A DNA stretch of 53,414 nucleotides from the NCBI RefSeq assembly GCF_025362435.1, contig NZ_JANYGL010000122.1, positions 1 to 53,414 on the forward strand, given 5' to 3'. The notes beneath the pieces were generated by a model. That model searched no databases. It saw nothing but the letters and a program-made list of their open reading frames with translations, and was not told the origin of the DNA. The position numbers and the translations under genes were made by a program. Shown one piece after another: positions 19,250 through 28,067 of this stretch (positions are counted from its first letter, which is position 1; the number at the start of each line of letters is the position of its first letter). This stretch comes from Polymorphobacter sp. Its GTDB lineage: Bacteria > Pseudomonadota > Alphaproteobacteria > Sphingomonadales > Sphingomonadaceae.

Positions 19250-21354
19250 CCCCGCTCGCTGGTCATCGCGTCGCCACGCTCGGCGAGATGGCGAACCGCC
19301 CGCTGGCACGCTTCCTCGCCTCGCTTGGCGCCCAGATCGGCGGCCCGGTCGAGGGCGCGTCGTTCGTCATCGACGATCTCGGGCTCGCGGCGCTACGCGA
19401 CCTCGGCCTTGTCGACACGATTCCGACGAGCGCCGTCCACGTCTCGGTCACCCCGTTCGGCTCGGGCGGTCCGCGCGAGCGCTGGCGCGGCGGCGAACTC
19501 GTCGCGTCGGCGATGGGCGGGGCATTGCGCGTCACCGGGATACCGGGGCTAACGCCGGTCAAGGAGGCGCTCGACGCCTGCACCTTCCACGCCGACATGG
19601 CCGCCGCCGCCGGCGCCATGGCCGCGCATTATTCCCGCGGCACGCCGGGAGAGGGGCATGGTCGCGGGCAGCACGTCGACGTCTCGATCCAGCAGGTCGC
19701 CTTCAGCCGCAACGTCAACGGCACACTCGTCTGGCAGTTCGACCGGCGCAAGCTCGACCGCGTCGGCGGCGCGCTCGCTTATGGCCGCGCGACGGTCAAG
19801 GCGATCTGGCGACTCGCCGACGGCTGGTGCTTCCATTCGCTGATGACCGGGCGGCTCGGTGCCCCGGCGAACCAGGCGCTGTCGGATTGGATCGATGCCG
19901 CCGGACTGGACAATCCGCTGCGCGGGACCGACTGGCTGCGCTACAATCGCTCGACGCTGCCGGCGGAGACGCGCGCGGCGTGGGAGGCGGCGATTGTCGC
20001 CTTTCTCGTCACGCGGACGAAGGCCGACATCGCCGTCGAGGGCCATGCCCGCGGGATCAATGCCTGCGTCGTCAACGAGCCGTCCGACGTGCTCGCCGAC
20101 CAGCATCTCGCCGCGCGCAAGTTCTTCGACACGCCCGACGGCCTGCCCGCACGCTTCGCCACACTGACCGAAGGCGTGCCCGCCGTCGCCCCGGCGGTCC
20201 ACACCGGGGATCGGCCGGGGCCACTCGCGGGTGTCCGCATCCTCGACTTCGCCTGGGCGCTGGTCGGGTCGATCACGACCAAGACGCTCGGCGACCTGGG
20301 TGCCGACGTCGTCAAGATCGAGACGCGGAGCCGCCCCGACCTGTCGCGGATGGATGTGCAGGTCGCTGCCTCGCAGGCCGGCGAGCTCGACGACAAGCCA
20401 TGGTTCGCGCATCTCAATACGTCGAAGCGCAGCCTGTCGCTCGACCTCAAGGCCCCCGCCGCGCGCGAGGTGCTCGACCCGCTGATCGACTGGGCCGACG
20501 TCGTGGTGGAGAACTTTTCGCCGGGGACGATGGCCAAGCTCGGGCTCGACTACGCCAGCCTCGCCGCGCGCAACCCGGGGATCATCATGATTTCGGGCAG
20601 CGTCTACGGCCAGACTGGACCGATGGCGCAGGAGTGGGGCGTCGACGGCACCGGCGGCGCGCTGTCGGGCCGGACTTATCTCACCGGCTGGCCCGATCGC
20701 GATCCCGTCATCCCCGGCGCTGTGCCCTACGGTGACGTCATCGTCCCGTATGTCATGGCCGCGTGCACCGCCGCCGCGCTGCAATACCGCCGCGAGACCG
20801 GGCGCGGCTGCCACGTCGATGCATCGATGTACGAAATCTGCGTCCAGCAGATGCGCGACGCCCTTGCCGCGGCGCGTGCAGGCGAGCGTCCGCAGCGAAT
20901 GGGCAATGCCGATCCGGGCGTCATGTTCCAGGACGTCTTTCCCGCCGCCGGCGACGATCGCTGGGTGGCGATCAGCCTGTTTTCGGACGAGGACCGTGCG
21001 AGGCTCGAGGCGATCACCGGCCCCGACATCGCCGGCTGGACCTCGGCGCGCGACGATCACGCGATCGCCGCCGAGTTGCAGGCTGCGGGCATCGCCTGTG
21101 GCGTCGTCCAGGATGCCGAGGACATGATCGAGCGCGACCCGCAGCTCGCCGCGCGCGGGGCGCTGGTCACGCTCGATCACCCGCTCCTCGGCGCGTTCGG
21201 TCACATGGCGACGCCGATCGCCTTCTCGCGACACCGGTTCGTCCCGTTCCGCGTGCCCCGGATTGGCGAGCATGCACATTCGGTGGCGCGCGAGCTGTCG
21301 GGCCTGTCCGACGCGCGCATCGCCGAACTCGAAGCGGCAGGAGTATTCAAGTGA
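19246..21354 (+). CDS. Family III (CaiB/BaiF) CoA-transferase, double-domain fusion
   Basis: This is a 702-residue protein made of two CaiB-like halves. The N-half (about 1-310) has a reduced first domain (LAGHRVATLGEM) and GRGQHVDVS. The C-half (about 325-700) is a full copy (GVRILDFAWALVG, LGADVVKIE, LNTSKRSLSLDLK, VVENFSPGTMAKLGL, GRGCHVDAS). Candidate catalytic aspartates are Asp110 (ALDACTF) and Asp497 (YGDVIVPY), so both sites may be active. Typical family III enzymes are about 380-430 residues and form interlocked dimers; a tandem fusion would give an internal pseudo-dimer. It probably moves CoA onto the imported hydroxy acid. Both neighbours are dehydratase-type genes, each overlapping by 4 nt. 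Confidence 0.86.
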   Translation: MTPLAGHRVATLGEMANRPLARFLASLGAQIGGPVEGASFVIDDLGLAALRDLGLVDTIPTSAVHVSVTPFGSGGPRERWRGGELVASAMGGALRVTGIPGLTPVKEALDACTFHADMAAAAGAMAAHYSRGTPGEGHGRGQHVDVSIQQVAFSRNVNGTLVWQFDRRKLDRVGGALAYGRATVKAIWRLADGWCFHSLMTGRLGAPANQALSDWIDAAGLDNPLRGTDWLRYNRSTLPAETRAAWEAAIVAFLVTRTKADIAVEGHARGINACVVNEPSDVLADQHLAARKFFDTPDGLPARFATLTEGVPAVAPAVHTGDRPGPLAGVRILDFAWALVGSITTKTLGDLGADVVKIETRSRPDLSRMDVQVAASQAGELDDKPWFAHLNTSKRSLSLDLKAPAAREVLDPLIDWADVVVENFSPGTMAKLGLDYASLAARNPGIIMISGSVYGQTGPMAQEWGVDGTGGALSGRTYLTGWPDRDPVIPGAVPYGDVIVPYVMAACTAAALQYRRETGRGCHVDASMYEICVQQMRDALAAARAGERPQRMGNADPGVMFQDVFPAAGDDRWVAISLFSDEDRARLEAITGPDIAGWTSARDDHAIAAELQAAGIACGVVQDAEDMIERDPQLAARGALVTLDHPLLGAFGHMATPIAFSRHRFVPFRVPRIGEHAHSVARELSGLSDARIAELEAAGVFK

Positions 21355-22661
21355 GCGGCGCACCGATCGAAAACAACGAGCACGAAACCGGGCGGCGCAG
21401 CCACAAGATGCTCGCCAGCACCGCTGCTGCCAACGCGTTCCAGAAGCAGTTCGGTGCCGACCTCAAGCGCCGCGTCGTCGACGACGGCGAGCCCTATGCG
21501 ATCGTCCAGGCGGATACCCCGCACGAGATCTTCCACGCGATGGATATCCCGATCGTCACCAACCAGTGGTGGGCGGCGTATATCTCGGCGAAGCAGCTAT
21601 CCGGGCGCTACTTCGACGTCATGACGAAGCACGGCTATCCCGAGAACGCCTGCAAATATTGCTCGCTCGGGCTCGCCTGTACCCTTGCCGCCGATCCAGC
21701 CACCGCGCCGTGGGGCGGGCTGCCGAAACCGGCGGTGCTCGTCGCCCGGATGACGTGCGACTGCATACAGCACGTCTTCACCCAGTGGGCGGCGGCGCTC
21801 GGCAGCGAGTTCTTTCCGATGGAGGCCCCGGCGTGGGAGCACAAGGACCCCGGCTGGTTCGCCCGGTCGCGGACCGAGTGGCGCAGCGTCTACGACCCCG
21901 ACCGCATCGCCTTGATGGTCGCGGAGATGCGCGACCTCATCGCCCTCCTCGAAAACCGCACCGGCAAGCGCTTCGACGAGGCGAAGTTCCAGCACCTGAT
22001 GGCGCAGATCAACCTCCAGGAGGGGATGATCTGGGAGGCGGCGCAGGCGATCGGCACGGCGCGGCCGTGCCCGGTCTCGATCGCCGAGCAGATGCCCAAC
22101 ACGATGATTCCGCAGTGGCACCGCGGCTCGGACTGGGCGGTCGCGCACGCGCGCCGTTTCCGCGACGAGGTCATGACACGGGTCGATGCCGGGCTCGGCG
22201 CCGCCGCCAACGAGAAAATTCGCCTGATGTGGATCGGTGCCGGCGTGTGGCACGACCCCGGCTTCTATCAGGCGCTCGAGGAGACGCTCGGCGCGGTGTT
22301 CGTCTGGTCGATGTACATGCCCTTCGCCGGGCCGGCGTATATCCGCGATCTCGACGGCCGCCCGATGGAAGCGCTCGCCAGCCGGATCTGCGGGATGAAC
22401 GAGGTTCTCCATCTGCCGCCGTGGATGAATGGCTGGATGGTCAGCGAAGCGGCGCGCTGCGGGATCGATGCGGCGATCATGCTGATGCCGCCCGACAACC
22501 GCCTGTCGCAGTCGGGCAACAAGATCACCGCGCGGTCGCTCGAGGACGCCGGCGTCCCGGTGCTGGTGATCGACGCCGACATGGTCGACGCCAAGACGTG
22601 GGACCACGACGCGATGGTCGCGACCGTCGGCCGCTTTCTCCACGAAAAGCGTCTGGCGTGA
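21351..22661 (+). CDS. 2-hydroxyacyl-CoA dehydratase family protein (HgdA/HadB-like, full length)
   Basis: This is a 436-residue protein of the 2-hydroxyacyl-CoA dehydratase/benzoyl-CoA reductase-like family. Cluster-type cysteines occur as Cys101/Cys104/Cys110 (ENACKYCSLGLACTL), Cys136/Cys138 (RMTCDCIQ) and a later RICGMNEV; Cys-Ser and Cys-Asp pairs are family features. Characterised members need a [4Fe-4S] cluster and one-electron activation by an ATP-dependent activator, and occur mostly in strict anaerobes. No activator gene is in the window. GTG 21351 has AGGAG 7 nt upstream and overlaps the preceding stop. The reaction probably follows CoA activation by the neighbouring transferases. 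Confidence 0.83.
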   Translation: MSGAPIENNEHETGRRSHKMLASTAAANAFQKQFGADLKRRVVDDGEPYAIVQADTPHEIFHAMDIPIVTNQWWAAYISAKQLSGRYFDVMTKHGYPENACKYCSLGLACTLAADPATAPWGGLPKPAVLVARMTCDCIQHVFTQWAAALGSEFFPMEAPAWEHKDPGWFARSRTEWRSVYDPDRIALMVAEMRDLIALLENRTGKRFDEAKFQHLMAQINLQEGMIWEAAQAIGTARPCPVSIAEQMPNTMIPQWHRGSDWAVAHARRFRDEVMTRVDAGLGAAANEKIRLMWIGAGVWHDPGFYQALEETLGAVFVWSMYMPFAGPAYIRDLDGRPMEALASRICGMNEVLHLPPWMNGWMVSEAARCGIDAAIMLMPPDNRLSQSGNKITARSLEDAGVPVLVIDADMVDAKTWDHDAMVATVGRFLHEKRLA

Positions 22662-22666
22662 GAGTT

Positions 22667-23701
22667 ATGCGCCGCCTTGCGAGCGCGCTGGCCGTGCTGT
22701 GCCTCGCGGCGTGCGCGCGTCCGGGACCGCCGGGGGTGACCGAACTGACCTACGCCTCGCCGTACGCGCCCGGCCATCCGTTCAGCCGCGCCGATATCAC
22801 GTGGATGAAGTTCGTCGCGGCGCAGTCGCACGGCACGCTGCGTATCCGGCCGATCTGGTCGGGCGGGCTGATCTCGTCGGACATGTCGATGGAGGAGCTG
22901 CGCCACGGCGTCGCCGACATCGGCTTGATCACGCCGATCTACGTCCGCGGCGGTACCCAGCTGATCCGCACCCAGACCGGCTTTTATTCGGGAGCAGCGT
23001 CGATCGCGTCTCAACTCGCCCTGTACCGCTGCATCGTTGCCGACAATCCGGAGATGGCGCGCGAGACGGCGGGGCTCAAGGTGCTCGCCGTCCAGGGGGG
23101 CTCGCTGCCCGGGATCGTCACGCGCACCCGTCAGGTGCGCAACCTCGGCGATCTTGCCGGACTGCGGTTGCGCGCGCCGACCGAATTGCTCAGCGTGCTG
23201 CGGAACCTCGGGGCCGACCCGGTTGATATGCCGATGGGCGAGGTCTATTCGGCGTTGAGCAAGGGCGTCATCGACGGCGTCGTTGCTCCGGCCGACACCT
23301 TCCGCTCGCTTCACTTTGCCGAGGTGGCGAAGTTCTTCAACACTCTCGAAGTCCCGCGCGGGGCCTATCCGGCGCGAGCAATGGGACTGAAGACGTGGAA
23401 CGCCCTGACGCCCGACGATCGCCGCGTCCTCGATGAGGCGACGCCGGTGTGGGAAGCCGCGCTCGACCACGAGATCACCGCAGCGTGGCAAAAGGGCTAC
23501 GCCGAGGCGCTCCACCAGCACGTCGCGATATCGCCGGCGTCGACGGCCGACCAGGCGCGCTTCGACGCGCTCTACCTCCACGATGCCGAGGTCAACGCGC
23601 GCAAGCTCGACCGGCTCGGCATCGACGGGCTCGGCGCTTTTCGCAACGCACGCGCCGCCGTGGGCGCGCGCGACCAGATCTCCTGTGGGGGCCGATCATG
23701 A
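22667..23701 (+). CDS. TRAP transporter solute-binding lipoprotein (DctP family)
   Basis: This 344-residue periplasmic binding protein starts with a lipobox, Leu13-Ala-Ala-Cys16, so it is probably lipid-anchored, which is unusual for DctP proteins of Gram-negative bacteria. The DctP fold is shown by LTYASPYAPGHPF, MSMEELRHGVADIGLI, LAGLRLRAPTELLSVLRNLGADPVDMPMGEVYSALSKGVIDGVV and FNTLEVPRGAYPARAMGL. The Arg in LRLRAP is the usual carboxylate-binding residue, so an organic acid is the likely ligand. It starts 5 nt after the dehydratase gene. It completes the DctQM transporter encoded 4 kb upstream. Confidence 0.88.
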   Translation: MRRLASALAVLCLAACARPGPPGVTELTYASPYAPGHPFSRADITWMKFVAAQSHGTLRIRPIWSGGLISSDMSMEELRHGVADIGLITPIYVRGGTQLIRTQTGFYSGAASIASQLALYRCIVADNPEMARETAGLKVLAVQGGSLPGIVTRTRQVRNLGDLAGLRLRAPTELLSVLRNLGADPVDMPMGEVYSALSKGVIDGVVAPADTFRSLHFAEVAKFFNTLEVPRGAYPARAMGLKTWNALTPDDRRVLDEATPVWEAALDHEITAAWQKGYAEALHQHVAISPASTADQARFDALYLHDAEVNARKLDRLGIDGLGAFRNARAAVGARDQISCGGRS

Positions 23702-24645
23702 AGTTTCTGGCCGCTGTCGGCCTGTTGTTGGCCGCTGTCGCCGCCGCCGCACAGCCGGTGCCCGCGTCACCGCCGGTCCTTGCTCCGGGCATCTACGGTG
23801 CGCCAATGGGGAGCGGGACCTATCCAGCCGTCGCCGAGGGGCGGGCCGACGCCTCCGGCTACACGCTCTACCATCCTGCCAACATGCCCGCCGGCAAGCT
23901 GCCGCTGGTCCTGTGGGGAAATGGCGGCTGCAAGGACAATGGCCTTTCCGCGGCGCTTTTCCTCCGCGAGATCGCCAGCCAAGGCTATTTCGTCGTCGCC
24001 AACGGGGCTCCGCGCGTCGAGCGACCGATGCTCGCCGCGCTGCCGCCGCTAGACGAGCACGCCGCAGACGCTCCGCCGCCGATCACGACGGCCGACGAGA
24101 CGAGTGTCGCGCAGCTTCTCCACGCCATCGACTGGGCCGCCGCAGCCAACCGCGCCGGACCCTTCGCGGGGCATATCGACTTGAGCCGGATCGCGGTGAT
24201 GGGGCACAGCTGCGGCGGCCTCCAGGCGATCGCCGCAGCGGCCGATCCGCGGATCGGTGCGGTCGTCATCTTCGACAGCGGCATCTACAACCAGCCCCAT
24301 GATGTCCCGGGACGGCTCCACATGGAGAAGTCGGGCCTCGCCCGGCTGCATACGCCGATAGCCTATTTCCTCGGCGGCCCGACCGACATCGCCTTTGCCA
24401 ACGGCAGCGACGATGTCGCGCGGATCGATCACGTCCCGGCCTTCCTAGGCAGCCTTCCGGTAGGCCACGGCGCCACCTTCCAGCTGGCGAACGGTGGCGA
24501 GTGGGGACGCGTCGGCGTCGCCTGGCTCGACTGGCAGATCAAACACGACCGGGCCGCGGCCAAGACGTTTGTCGGACCCGACTGCGGACTGTGCACAGCG
24601 AGCGGCTGGACCGTGTCGCGCAAACATTTCCCGCTGCTGCCATGA
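23698..24645 (+). CDS. Secreted alpha/beta hydrolase (dienelactone hydrolase/PET-hydrolase-like)
   Basis: This 315-residue protein has a signal peptide (about 1-18, ending AAAAAQP). Its alpha/beta hydrolase core has VLWGNGGCKDNG (oxyanion region, near 76), nucleophile elbow GHSCGGLQA (near 168) and likely acid/base residues downstream (GGPTDIAF, VGHGATF). A disulfide may form between the two cysteines in GPDCGLCTAS near the C-terminus. It overlaps dctP and the last CoA-transferase gene by 4 nt each. As an exported esterase it may act on the same substrate as the CocE-type enzyme that opens the operon. Confidence 0.78.
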   Translation: MKFLAAVGLLLAAVAAAAQPVPASPPVLAPGIYGAPMGSGTYPAVAEGRADASGYTLYHPANMPAGKLPLVLWGNGGCKDNGLSAALFLREIASQGYFVVANGAPRVERPMLAALPPLDEHAADAPPPITTADETSVAQLLHAIDWAAAANRAGPFAGHIDLSRIAVMGHSCGGLQAIAAAADPRIGAVVIFDSGIYNQPHDVPGRLHMEKSGLARLHTPIAYFLGGPTDIAFANGSDDVARIDHVPAFLGSLPVGHGATFQLANGGEWGRVGVAWLDWQIKHDRAAAKTFVGPDCGLCTASGWTVSRKHFPLLP

Positions 24646-25802
24646 GCCAGCCATTCGCCGGCGTCGTCGTCGCAGACTTCAGTCACGTCATGGCCGGGCC
24701 ATACGCCTCGCACCTTCTCCGGCTGATGGGGGCCGCGGTCATCAAGATCGAGCCGAAGGGCGGGGACGCCTTCCGCAACTATGGCGGAGATCGTCGCTAC
24801 GACGGCATGGCCCCGGCCTTTCTCGCCGCGAATGCCGGCAAGAAGTCGATCGCCCTCGATCTCAAGGACCCGGAGGATGCCGCGGTGGCGCGTGCCATCG
24901 TCGAGCGCGCCGACGTCTTGCTCGAAAACTTTCGGCCCGGCGTCATCGCCCGGCTCGGGCTAGGCTATGAAACCGTGCGCGGCTTCAACCCGGATATCGT
25001 CTATTGCTCGGTGTCGGGCTACGGCCAGGACGGGCCGTATCGCGACTGGCCGGCGATCGACAACATCGTCCAGGCGACCAGCGGGATGATGATGCTCAGC
25101 GGCGACGACGGCGACCCTCCGGTTCGCGTCGGCTTCCCGATCGTCGACACGCTGACCGGGCAATCGGCGGCGCTGGCGATCGTCGCCGCGCTGTTCCGTC
25201 GTGAGCGCGGCGGCGGCGGCAGCCTGATCGACGTCGCCATGCTCGATGCCAGCCTTGCGTTCATGACCTCGGCGCTGACACCGTTCCTCGTCACCGGGAA
25301 AGCGATGCCGCGGATGGGGAACACCGGCTATTCGGGGCTGCCGACGGCTGCGCTGTTCACCGTCCGCGACGGGCGGCAGATCTCGCTCGGCGTCGTCCAG
25401 CCCGGCCAGTTCATCGCGCTTGCAAAATACTTCGGGCGCGAGGACTGGCTCGTCGATGCCCGCTTCGCGACGCCCGACGCGCGCCGGGCGAACTTCGCTG
25501 CGATGAGCGCCGAACTCGACGCCGAGTTCGCCGACCGCGACGGGCACGCTCTCGAGGCCGAACTGAGCGGGCAGGGGATCCCCTGCGGACTTGTCCGCAG
25601 CGTCGACGAGGCAACGGCGATGGCCCGCCCCGGCGCGCTGCTGCCGTTGACCATCCCCGGGCTTCCCGACGGCAAGGCGGTGGCGATCCCCAACGCCGGC
25701 TTCCGCATGGTGCCCGACGGACCCCATCTCGACGCTGCCGCCCCGCGCCTCGATCAGGATCGCGAGGAAATCATGCAGTGGCTGAAAGCTCCTGCCGCGT
25801 GA
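24642..25802 (+). CDS. Family III (CaiB/BaiF) CoA-transferase
   Basis: This is a 386-residue single-domain enzyme with the complete family pattern: GVVVADFSHVMAGPYASHLL, MGAAVIKIEPKGGD, LENFRPGVIARLGLGYE, VSGYGQDGPY, catalytic-type Asp in FPIVDTLTGQSAAL and then IDVAMLDASLAFM. It is the last gene of the operon, overlapping the hydrolase gene by 4 nt, and a stem-loop follows at 25812. With the fused transferase upstream it could recycle CoA from the final acyl-CoA product to the incoming acid. The two enzymes may have different acceptors. Confidence 0.9.
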   Translation: MSQPFAGVVVADFSHVMAGPYASHLLRLMGAAVIKIEPKGGDAFRNYGGDRRYDGMAPAFLAANAGKKSIALDLKDPEDAAVARAIVERADVLLENFRPGVIARLGLGYETVRGFNPDIVYCSVSGYGQDGPYRDWPAIDNIVQATSGMMMLSGDDGDPPVRVGFPIVDTLTGQSAALAIVAALFRRERGGGGSLIDVAMLDASLAFMTSALTPFLVTGKAMPRMGNTGYSGLPTAALFTVRDGRQISLGVVQPGQFIALAKYFGREDWLVDARFATPDARRANFAAMSAELDAEFADRDGHALEAELSGQGIPCGLVRSVDEATAMARPGALLPLTIPGLPDGKAVAIPNAGFRMVPDGPHLDAAAPRLDQDREEIMQWLKAPAA

Positions 25803-25811
25803 TGAAGCGGA

Positions 25812-25836
25812 CGGGGGACGCCGAACCGGTCCCCCG
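25812..25836. terminator. GC-rich stem-loop between convergent genes
   Basis: CGGGGGAC (25812-25819) pairs perfectly with GTCCCCCG (25829-25836) around a 9-nt loop. It lies in the 45-bp gap between the ends of the catabolic operon (plus) and the molybdenum enzyme operon (minus). No T-tract follows on either strand. It is probably a bidirectional end-of-transcript structure. Confidence 0.5.
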
Positions 25837-25847
25837 AACGCTCCCGG

Positions 25848-28067
25848 TCACGCTATTGCAGGCAGACGATCCAGATGTTTGTCGAGCGTGATCGGGTAAT
25901 CGCGGACGCGGACCCCGGTGGCATTGTACACCGCGTTGGCGATCGCCGCGCCGACGCCGCAGATGCCCAGTTCGCCAACACCCTTGGCCTTCATCGGCGA
26001 TGAGATCGCGTCGGCTTCGTCGAGGAAAATGACCTCCTGGTGCGGGATGTCGGCGTGGACCGGGACCTCATACGTCGCGAGGTCGTGGTTGACGAAGAAG
26101 CCGAAGCGCTTGTCGACCGCCAGTTCCTCCATTAGCGCCGCGCCGACCCCCATCGTCATCGCGCCGATAACCTGGCTGCGCGCGGACTTCGGGTTGAGGA
26201 TACGCCCGGCGGCACAGACCGCGAGCATGCGGCGGATGCGCGTCTCGCCGGTGTAGGCGTTGACCGCGGCCTCGACGAAGTGCCCGGCGAAGGTCGACTG
26301 CTGGTACTGCTTCCCGAGATCGCCGTATTCGATGTGGTCCTCGACATGGATATCGCCGCCCTTCGCGGCGTCGCCGAGCGCGACGCTACGGTTGCCGGCG
26401 CGCACCTTGCCGCCGCTAAACTCGACGTCGCCCGAGTTGAAGCCGAGCTTCTGCGCCACGGTCTCGCGCAGCTTGATGCAGGCGGCATAGACACCCGCAG
26501 TCGAGTTGTTCGCGCCCCATTGCCCGCCTGACCCAGCCGACGCCGGAAAGTCGGAGTCGCCGAGCAGCACGACGACCCGGTCGATCGGCAGCCCCATCAT
26601 CTCGGCCGCTGTCTGGGCGATGATCGTGTAGGTCCCGGTGCCGATATCGGTCATGTCGGTGCGGACGGTGACGACGCCGCGATGGTCGAGACTGACCTTG
26701 GCGCCCGACTTGGTCAGCATGTTGTTGCGGAACCCGGCGGCCATGCCCATGCCGATGAGCCACTGGCCATCGCGGACCTGCGCCGGCTTCGGGTTGCGCT
26801 TGCTCCAGCCGAAGCGGTCGGCACCCTGCCGCATGCACTCGATCAACTGGCGCTGCGAGTATTTGCGCTCGGGCTTTTCAGGATCGACCTGCGTGTCGTT
26901 CTTCACGCGGAAGTCGATCGGGTCCATCCCGAGCTTTTCCGCCATCTCGTCCATCGCGATCTCGAGCGCCATCAGGCCCGGGGCCTCGCCGGGCGCGCGC
27001 ATGGCATTCCCCTCCGGCAGGTCCATCACCGCGAGCCGCATCGAGGTCAGGCGATTGGCCCCTGCATACAGCAACTTGGTCTGCGACACCGCCGTCTCAG
27101 GCTTGCCGTGGGGCAGGTTGCCCGAGGTGCTTTCATGCGCGATGGCGGTGATCGTCCCGTCGCGGGTGGCCCCGATGCGGATGCGCTGGATCGTCGCCGA
27201 CCGGTGGGTCGAGTTGTTGATCATCAGCGGCCGTTGCATCGCCACCTTGACTGGGCGACCCGAAGCCTTCGCGCCAAGAGCGGCCAGCGTTGCATCCGTG
27301 CGCAGGAACAGCTTGCCGCCAAAACCGCCGCCGATGTAGGGCGAATCGATCCGCACATTATCGGCGGAGATGCTCAGCGTCTTGGCGAGATCTTCCTTGG
27401 CCCAGGTGATCATCTGGTTCGACGTCCAGACCGTCACCTTGTCGCCCTGCCACGCCGCGATGCTGGCGAACGGCTCCATCATCGCATGGGTTTCGTCGGG
27501 CGTCGTATAGGTCGCGTCGAGCTTGACCGGCGCAGCAGCGAAGGCGCCTTCGAAGTTGCCGACGCGGTCGACTGGTGGGGCGCCGCTGCCTTCGCCGCTG
27601 CTGCCGCCTTCGAGCGGCGCGGTCGGCGCCAGTGCGGCAAAGTCGAACCGGCCGGGGGTGCGCGCATATTGGACCCGCACGAGGTTGGCGGCGGCGCGCG
27701 CCTGCTCGAACGTCTCGGCGACGACCAGCGCAATTGCCTGGTGGTAATGGTCGATTTCGGCGCCGCCGAACAAAGGCGCGATATTGCGCTTGCTGACCGG
27801 CAGCTTGGGCATGTCGAGGGTCGAGACGATGGTGACGACGCCCGGCGCGGCCTTCGCCGCCGACAGGTCCATCGAGGTGATGCGCCCCTTGGCGATCGCC
27901 GACCCGACGATATAGCCGTACGCCTGGTGCGGCGCGACGTCGTGCCGTTCATAGGCGTACGGCGCGGTGCCGGTCGTCTTGAACTTGCCGTCGATCCGGT
28001 CGGTGGGGCGGCCGACGACCTTCAGCTGATCGATCGGGTTCTGCCCGGCGGGTGTATCGAACTTCAT
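25848..28067 (-). CDS. paoC: Molybdenum cofactor-binding subunit of aldehyde dehydrogenase (PaoC-like, xanthine oxidase family)
   Basis: This is the large catalytic subunit, 739 residues, close to E. coli PaoC (about 732). Typical motifs are [22 protein letters not shown] at the start, GGGFGGK (near 253), [14 protein letters not shown] (near 365), [11 protein letters not shown], and the catalytic glutamate in [17 protein letters not shown] near residue 692. The ATG at 28067 overlaps the FAD-subunit stop. The family binds molybdopterin cytosine dinucleotide and oxidises aromatic or aliphatic aldehydes to acids in the periplasm. No PaoD/XdhC-like maturation gene is adjacent. Specific substrate not known. 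Confidence 0.9.
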   Translation of the reverse strand: MKFDTPAGQNPIDQLKVVGRPTDRIDGKFKTTGTAPYAYERHDVAPHQAYGYIVGSAIAKGRITSMDLSAAKAAPGVVTIVSTLDMPKLPVSKRNIAPLFGGAEIDHYHQAIALVVAETFEQARAAANLVRVQYARTPGRFDFAALAPTAPLEGGSSGEGSGAPPVDRVGNFEGAFAAAPVKLDATYTTPDETHAMMEPFASIAAWQGDKVTVWTSNQMITWAKEDLAKTLSISADNVRIDSPYIGGGFGGKLFLRTDATLAALGAKASGRPVKVAMQRPLMINNSTHRSATIQRIRIGATRDGTITAIAHESTSGNLPHGKPETAVSQTKLLYAGANRLTSMRLAVMDLPEGNAMRAPGEAPGLMALEIAMDEMAEKLGMDPIDFRVKNDTQVDPEKPERKYSQRQLIECMRQGADRFGWSKRNPKPAQVRDGQWLIGMGMAAGFRNNMLTKSGAKVSLDHRGVVTVRTDMTDIGTGTYTIIAQTAAEMMGLPIDRVVVLLGDSDFPASAGSGGQWGANNSTAGVYAACIKLRETVAQKLGFNSGDVEFSGGKVRAGNRSVALGDAAKGGDIHVEDHIEYGDLGKQYQQSTFAGHFVEAAVNAYTGETRIRRMLAVCAAGRILNPKSARSQVIGAMTMGVGAALMEELAVDKRFGFFVNHDLATYEVPVHADIPHQEVIFLDEADAISSPMKAKGVGELGICGVGAAIANAVYNATGVRVRDYPITLDKHLDRLPAIA

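Noticed and set aside
19246-21354. Loss of the catalytic Asp in the double CoA-transferase, first suspected from the VDVSIQQ and VDASMYE segments
   Set aside because: Comparison with the remembered E. coli CaiB sequence puts Asp169 upstream, in the ADYFSG segment. The corresponding Asp110 and Asp497 are present.
11015-25802. Horizontal transfer of the catabolic operon
   Set aside because: By eye its base composition and codon use look like the neighbours', and no integrase, transposase, direct repeats or tRNA-end duplication was found. The tRNA-Gly at 9971 has no visible attachment-site copy.
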